This document shows, piece after piece, positions 42,790-46,306 of a DNA stretch of 46,306 nucleotides. Both the position numbers and the translations under genes were made by a program. The notes under the pieces were generated by a model, which was not told the origin of the DNA, ran no database searches, and saw only the letters and a program-made list of their open reading frames with translations. Source of the DNA: Flavobacterium collinsii. GTDB taxonomy: Bacteria > Bacteroidota > Bacteroidia > Flavobacteriales > Flavobacteriaceae. Location: contig NZ_CADCST010000108.1 of NCBI RefSeq assembly GCF_902804485.1, positions 1-46,306 of the forward strand, written 5' to 3'. Every line of letters starts with the position of its first letter. Position 1 is the stretch's first letter.

Positions 42790-43002
42790 TTATAAAAGAA
42801 CTTCACAATGATAACCATAGGAATCAAGAAGTTCTATTATTCTTTGATTAGAAATAGACGATCCATGTATGCGTAAAATTTTATCGCAGTCTTCCAAATC
42901 AAAATTAATACGACTGTCAGGAAAATGTTCAAGAAGTCTTCCCACAATCAAAAGAGACTGTTCTACTTCCTGAACATTTGTTTTATAAACTTCTATCATC
43001 AC
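42790..43002 (-). CDS. Small conserved hypothetical protein (70 aa)
   Basis: The protein begins MMIEVYKTNVQEVEQSLLIV and has alternating strands and helices like a ferredoxin-fold HMA-type domain (DFPD-like DSRINFDLEDCDKILRIHG), but without a CxxC metal site. Its stop and the neighbouring start suggest co-transcription with the DoxX-like gene 9 bp upstream. Function unknown. Confidence 0.7.
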   Translation of the reverse strand: MMIEVYKTNVQEVEQSLLIVGRLLEHFPDSRINFDLEDCDKILRIHGSSISNQRIIELLDSYGYHCEVLL

Positions 43003-43011
43003 GCTGAACGT

Positions 43012-43392
43012 TTATAAAGCGATATTTTTGTAACGTTCTATTTTATGATAATAGATGTAAGAGATCGCCAGAATTACTAAAAAGATCAAAGGAAAGAAGG
43101 CCTGGAAATTGATACCGTCTACTGCAGCATGACTTATGGAAGCAAATATAAAGTCAAAACCGAAACCGGCATAAGCCCATTCTTTTACATTCTTTGGAAT
43201 CGATGGTATCACGAGTACCAAAACGCCAAGAATTTTAAAAACAACTAAGGCATTTCCAAAATATTCAGGATATCCTAAATGTTTGATTCCTTCTTTAGCC
43301 AATTCGGTTTGTGAAGTTAAAGCCGGCATAACGCCTTCGAATAAAAAGATAATAATAGTGGTAATCCAAAAAATAATTTTCGCTTTTTTCAT
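43012..43392 (-). CDS. DoxX-like membrane protein
   Basis: The 126-aa protein has four transmembrane helices (about 6-24, 46-63, 70-88, 96-115) and the DoxX-like pattern with GIKHLGYPEYFGNALVVFKILG. Family members are found in oxidative-stress settings, but their activity is poorly known. It is upstream of the 70-aa gene on the same strand. Confidence 0.82.
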   Translation of the reverse strand: MKKAKIIFWITTIIIFLFEGVMPALTSQTELAKEGIKHLGYPEYFGNALVVFKILGVLVLVIPSIPKNVKEWAYAGFGFDFIFASISHAAVDGINFQAFFPLIFLVILAISYIYYHKIERYKNIAL

Positions 43393-43696
43393 GGGGTTGT
43401 TTTTAAAAGGTTGTTAATTAATTCATTACAAACTTACGATTCTTATCTTTTAGTAGGAATACACATTTACGACTATTTTAGGGGCATTTGGGACAGAGAG
43501 GGGGATTTATGATTTTAGAGTTTAGATTTATGATTTTAGATTTATGATTTTAGATTTTAGAGCCAAGAGTCAAGAGAATAGATTTTGAAACTTGACTCTT
43601 GGATCTTGGCTCTTTCTTCTTTACTCTATATTCTTTACTCTATATTCTTTACTCTATATTCTTTACTCTATATTCTTTACTCTTGAAACCTGAAAC
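43393..43696. other. Low-complexity intergenic region
   Basis: The gap consists largely of short direct repeats (GATTTTAGATTTAT units at 43510-43555), an imperfect inverted repeat of GAGCCAAGAGTCAAG (43559-43611), and the 14-bp tandem array. No gene was seen. Confidence 0.6.
43618..43684. repeat. 14-bp tandem repeat array
   Basis: The unit TCTTTACTCTATAT is repeated four times perfectly, plus a 10-bp partial copy. It lies immediately before CTTGAAACCTGAAAC words shared with the repeat at 24133-24202 and downstream of the GNAT gene. It may vary in copy number between strains. Confidence 0.88.
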
Positions 43697-44443
43697 TTAA
43701 AACTTGAAATTTGCTCCCAAAACATAGTTTTTAATGACAAATAAGTCTTCGAAACCTAATCTCGTGTAAATATCTTTTCCCATGGCAGAAGCTTGTAACT
43801 GTGCGTAATCAGCATTTAAAGCGATGGATAGATTTAACGCATATTTCATGATTTCTTCAGCAAAACCTTTTCGGCGCATTTCCGGAATGACACCAACGCC
43901 ATGAATTCCAACCACATTTTCGGTCTGGAATAGCATAAATGTTTCGATGGGCTCTTGGTCTAAAGAAACCAGATAGAACTGAACATCGTGATGATTGTGA
44001 ATCAGGATTTCTTTACTAATTACATAACCAAAAGCATAGGGATACAAATCTGCCCATATTTTAGCATCCTGTTTGGTAGAAACTCTTTTAAAATTGAGCT
44101 GGTTTTGTAGTGAAAATTGCTGATCTAATTTTAATGCCATCGCAACCTGCTCGCTTTTTAATGTGAAACCATGGGCATCCAGTATTTCATATGATTTTGT
44201 TCCGTAGATATCCCAATAAGCGAAAGCTAATTCTAAATTGGTCTGCATGGTTTTAGTAATTTCGCCGATGTCATTTTTAGAGATATCTTTTCGAAACCAC
44301 AATTTATTAGGCCAGCCTGAATTTTCGACTTTGCTATATTCAAAAAGAGGAGTTGTATGGTAGGATAGGAAAGAAGTACTAACCGTTTTCCACATTCCGG
44401 TAAGATTATTTATGTTGTCTTCGATTAAGTTTATATTTTTCAT
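43697..44443 (-). CDS. GNAT-family N-acetyltransferase
   Basis: The 248-aa protein has a long N-terminal domain and a C-terminal GNAT domain. The acetyl-CoA-binding region reads VVGIHGVGVIPEMRRKGFAEEIM, where RRKGFA matches the Q/RxxGxG/A P-loop, followed by LQASAMGKDIYTRLGFED. Substrate unknown. It stands upstream of a repeat-rich gap and downstream of the Crp-like gene on the same strand. Confidence 0.83.
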   Translation of the reverse strand: MKNINLIEDNINNLTGMWKTVSTSFLSYHTTPLFEYSKVENSGWPNKLWFRKDISKNDIGEITKTMQTNLELAFAYWDIYGTKSYEILDAHGFTLKSEQVAMALKLDQQFSLQNQLNFKRVSTKQDAKIWADLYPYAFGYVISKEILIHNHHDVQFYLVSLDQEPIETFMLFQTENVVGIHGVGVIPEMRRKGFAEEIMKYALNLSIALNADYAQLQASAMGKDIYTRLGFEDLFVIKNYVLGANFKF

Positions 44444-44515
44444 TTTAATGGTAGTTATAAGAATTTAAGACAAAGGTACTTCCGGTCTTTATGAGAAACC
44501 TTTACATATGTTGAT

Positions 44516-45121
44516 TTACAAATCTTTTTCGAGATTTTTTCTGATACGGCTTAGCTGAGTAGGAGTAATTCCTAAATGCGAGGCAATATGAAGCAACGGA
44601 ATCCGGTCTGAAATATCAGGATGGCTGGATAAAAGGTGCAGATATCGTTCGGTGGCATTTTCCATTACTAGTGCTATTTCCCGTTGTTCTTTTTCGATCA
44701 CCCAGTTTTTTTCTAAGTACGCGATGTAATAATTTTTCAGATCATTGTGCTGGTCGATGAGCGCTCTGTATTTTTTGTAGTTAAGCCGAATCAAGGTAGA
44801 ATCCTCCAGTGCTTCTATGGTAAAATGAGATGGAGTTTGTTGCAACAAAGAAGCCTTTGAACCTGCAAAATGGCCTTCTAGAAAGATATTTTTGTTATAG
44901 AGATTTCCGGCTGCATCTGTGATAAAAGCCCGTAAAGCGCCTTTGATTATAAAATGTATCTCTTTTGCAATTTGCCCGCTCTGTAATAAAATCTCTCCTT
45001 TTTTGACGGATTGAATTTCGGCGATGTCCTTGATTAATTTCCAGGAAGTATCCGAAATCGGAGCGTAGCTTTCGAATTTTATTTTTAAATCGTTGAGGTA
45101 CTTATTTTGATTGATTGACAT
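44516..45121 (-). CDS. Crp/Fnr-family transcriptional regulator
   Basis: The protein of about 201 aa from ATG 45121 (MSINQNKYLNDL) has a cyclic-nucleotide-binding barrel (IHFIIKGALRAFITDAAGN) and a C-terminal helix-turn-helix (LHIASHLGITPTQLSRIRK). It is of the Bacteroidetes type with no obvious cAMP contact. The GNAT gene 72 bp downstream on the same strand may be co-expressed. Confidence 0.85.
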   Translation of the reverse strand: MSINQNKYLNDLKIKFESYAPISDTSWKLIKDIAEIQSVKKGEILLQSGQIAKEIHFIIKGALRAFITDAAGNLYNKNIFLEGHFAGSKASLLQQTPSHFTIEALEDSTLIRLNYKKYRALIDQHNDLKNYYIAYLEKNWVIEKEQREIALVMENATERYLHLLSSHPDISDRIPLLHIASHLGITPTQLSRIRKNLEKDL

Positions 45122-45148
45122 TTTGATTGAAGTTTTACCTACCAAAAA

Positions 45149-45227
45149 TAAGGAAATATTACGGATTATATAGTACGCGGATGACGCGGATTCGCTATCG
45201 CGAAGACACGGATTGACGCGGATTTTT
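45149..45227. repeat. 79-bp intergenic repeat, copy A
   Basis: The sequence TAAGGAAATATTACGGATTA and the following GCGGATTCGCTATCG region recur at 45997-46076 as a direct copy with a few changes. The related words ACGCGGAT and GACACGGATTGACGCGGATT make it look like an old flavobacterial intergenic element. Confidence 0.85.
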
Positions 45228-45378
45228 TTATTTTTATTTTTGTCATTTTGAGGAACGAGGCTCGAGCGATAGCAAACAGGAGAAGCAAGTCACAATTATG
45301 AATCGACAAAGATTAGCGGAGTTACTTGTGTGATCCTTCCTTCGTCAGGACGACAAGAATGTGCGTAATCATTGTGAG

Positions 45379-45419
45379 AAAAAAAACCGCTAAAAAACGT
45401 AAAAGTTATTTAGCGGTTT
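45379..45419 (-). terminator. Terminator of the lipoprotein gene
   Basis: AAACCGCTAAA pairs with TTTAGCGGTTT around a 14-nt loop, with T residues following on the minus strand. Confidence 0.82.
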
Positions 45420-45448
45420 GATGGAATAAGTTCTTCACATTTTAGAGT

Positions 45449-45901
45449 TTAATCGGCGTAGTGATAAATACTTTTTTTAATCGTGTCTTTTATTTTTTCG
45501 AGCGTTACTTCAGTCACACCACCTTCATAATTCATACTAATAAGGACTTTATCTTTAGAGATGTCATAATCAATTGAGATTAATCCGTTTTTATTTACGG
45601 GTACAGATTTGCTTTCGTTGGGGATTGTATTTAAAAAATAAACAGATTCTTCAACCTCTTTATTTTTGATAATATTCTGATAGACCTGAGCAAGATCCGT
45701 ACCTTTTAGGATACATTCTCTTCCGGCACCCATTTCTACTTCGATATCCTTACAATCTTCTTTTTTCTCTTCTGTTTCTTTTTTTACAGTAGAATTTGTG
45801 TTTACCGTTTCTTTTGTCGCTTTTACTTCTTTTTCTGAATTGTTTTCTTTACAGCTTGTAAATAGTAATGCTAAAATTGCAAGGCATGCGATTCTTTTCA
45901 T
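45449..45901 (-). CDS. Small lipoprotein of unknown function
   Basis: The 150-aa protein starts MKRIACLAILALLFTSCKE, a lipoprotein signal with lipobox Cys17. A Lys/Glu/Thr-rich linker follows, then a compact domain with MGAGRECILKGTDLAQVYQN and SMNYEGGVTEVTLEKI. Two Cys residues in the domain could form a disulfide. Family not recognised. Confidence 0.7.
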   Translation of the reverse strand: MKRIACLAILALLFTSCKENNSEKEVKATKETVNTNSTVKKETEEKKEDCKDIEVEMGAGRECILKGTDLAQVYQNIIKNKEVEESVYFLNTIPNESKSVPVNKNGLISIDYDISKDKVLISMNYEGGVTEVTLEKIKDTIKKSIYHYAD

Positions 45902-45996
45902 GGGTTTTAATGTATTGATTAAGAGATTTATTTTATTTCTTATTAATATTCTTCATTGCCTGGAACCATTTTTTGAAGGCTTGACAATATCAAAAG

Positions 45997-46076
45997 TAAG
46001 GAAATATTACGGATTATAGGGTACGCGGATGAGACGGATTCGCTATCGTGAAGACACGGATTGACGCGGATTTTTT
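45997..46076. repeat. 79-bp intergenic repeat, copy B
   Basis: Direct copy of 45149-45227, about 850 bp away, flanking the lipoprotein gene on its other side. Confidence 0.85.
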
Positions 46077-46118
46077 CTCACAATAGTGACTCACAATCTT
46101 TTATGCGCAATCTTGTCA

Positions 46119-46208
46119 TCCTGACGAAGGAAGGATCACACGCGAGATTCGACAAAGATTGGCGACATTCTGTACGGAGTTACTTGTGTGATCCTTCCTT
46201 CGTCAGGA
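46119..46208. repeat. Inverted repeat with TGTGATCCTTCC arms
   Basis: TCCTGACGAAGGAAGGATCA at 46119-46138 is complementary to the arm at 46189-46208. The same arm occurs once more at 45331-45350. The words TCGACAAAGATT and CGGAGTTACTTGTG flank both plus-orientation copies. It ends 13 bp from the transposase stop, so it may belong to a mobile or miniature element. Confidence 0.75.
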
Positions 46209-46221
46209 TTGTAAAAGTTAC

Positions 46222-46306
46222 TTATTTCGGTAACGGATTTATCATTTCAATTGGCTTTTTTCCATCAATTCCCTGATGTGGTCTTTCATGATTATAATAG
46301 TATAAA
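46222..46306 (-). mobile_element. IS3-like transposase, C-terminal tail (partial)
   Basis: The minus strand reads YYYNHERPHQGIDGKKPIEM before a short NPLPK tail and TAA at 46222-46224. This matches the C-terminus of integrase-core transposases of IS3 type, where the sequence [YF]NxxRPHQxL[ND]xxxP is standard. The rest lies outside the window. Confidence 0.75.

Noticed and set aside
43618..43684. CRISPR array
   Set aside because: The 14-bp units are contiguous without spacers, and no cas genes are present in the window.

Overview
The window looks like a Flavobacterium-type chromosome (Bacteroidota). It is AT-rich and several promoters fit the Bacteroidetes pattern TTTG / N19-21 / TANNTTTG. 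The gene families are typical of the group: DUF6526, TlpA-like lipoproteins with an N-terminal DUF4369-like region, MlaEFD, Crp-like regulators without an SD-dependent start, and a Bacteroidetes-type tyrosine integrase with TGLAYID in place of TGLR. The species cannot be fixed from the sequence alone.

Positions 1-5063 are accessory DNA. They hold the tail of an IS4-like transposase abutting a 5'-truncated MACPF-like protein, a small secreted protein, a four-gene stretch (alpha/beta hydrolase, ECF sigma factor, membrane protein as possible anti-sigma, then a separate Crp-like regulator).

Positions 5072-20295 are a mosaic genomic island. It starts with a PcfJ-like fragment cut off at its 5' end exactly beside a palindrome, followed by a RadC/JAB protein; both are common remnants of Bacteroidetes conjugative elements. 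Next comes a tightly overlapping three-gene operon (6776-11369): a 216-aa small protein, a Rad50/SMC-like ATPase with a CxxC...CxxC zinc hook, and a helical protein ending in a PD-(D/E)XK nuclease domain. This is the best candidate for a new or poorly described antiphage/anti-plasmid system; it resembles the ABC-three-component/Lamassu plan. Then follow an OLD-family ATPase-TOPRIM nuclease, a HEPN/RES-NTD plus RES toxin gene broken by one in-frame TAG, and two minus-strand proteins with PD-(D/E)XK-type motifs (one Mrr-like). The island ends with two small DNA-binding proteins, a tyrosine integrase, and a tRNA-Tyr(GTA) gene whose 3' end faces the integrase. No second copy of the tRNA 3' end was found, so the left att site is outside the window or lost.

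Positions 20296-46221 are mostly core chromosome: a TlpA-like lipoprotein gene interrupted by an in-frame TGA, a DnaJ-KTSC protein, small conserved proteins, a VWA/AAA+ (magnesium-chelatase-like) pair, a 2OG-Fe(II) oxygenase, MarR regulator plus class C beta-lactamase-fold serine hydrolase, EamA transporter, glutamate dehydrogenase, sterol-desaturase-family hydroxylase, hypoxanthine-DNA glycosylase, FAD oxidoreductase, iron-permease-like protein, an MlaE-MlaF-MlaD lipid transport operon, and a run of small stress/metabolic genes ending in a Crp-like regulator and a lipoprotein. Intergenic DNA carries several dispersed and tandem repeats. The window closes in the tail of an IS3-like transposase.
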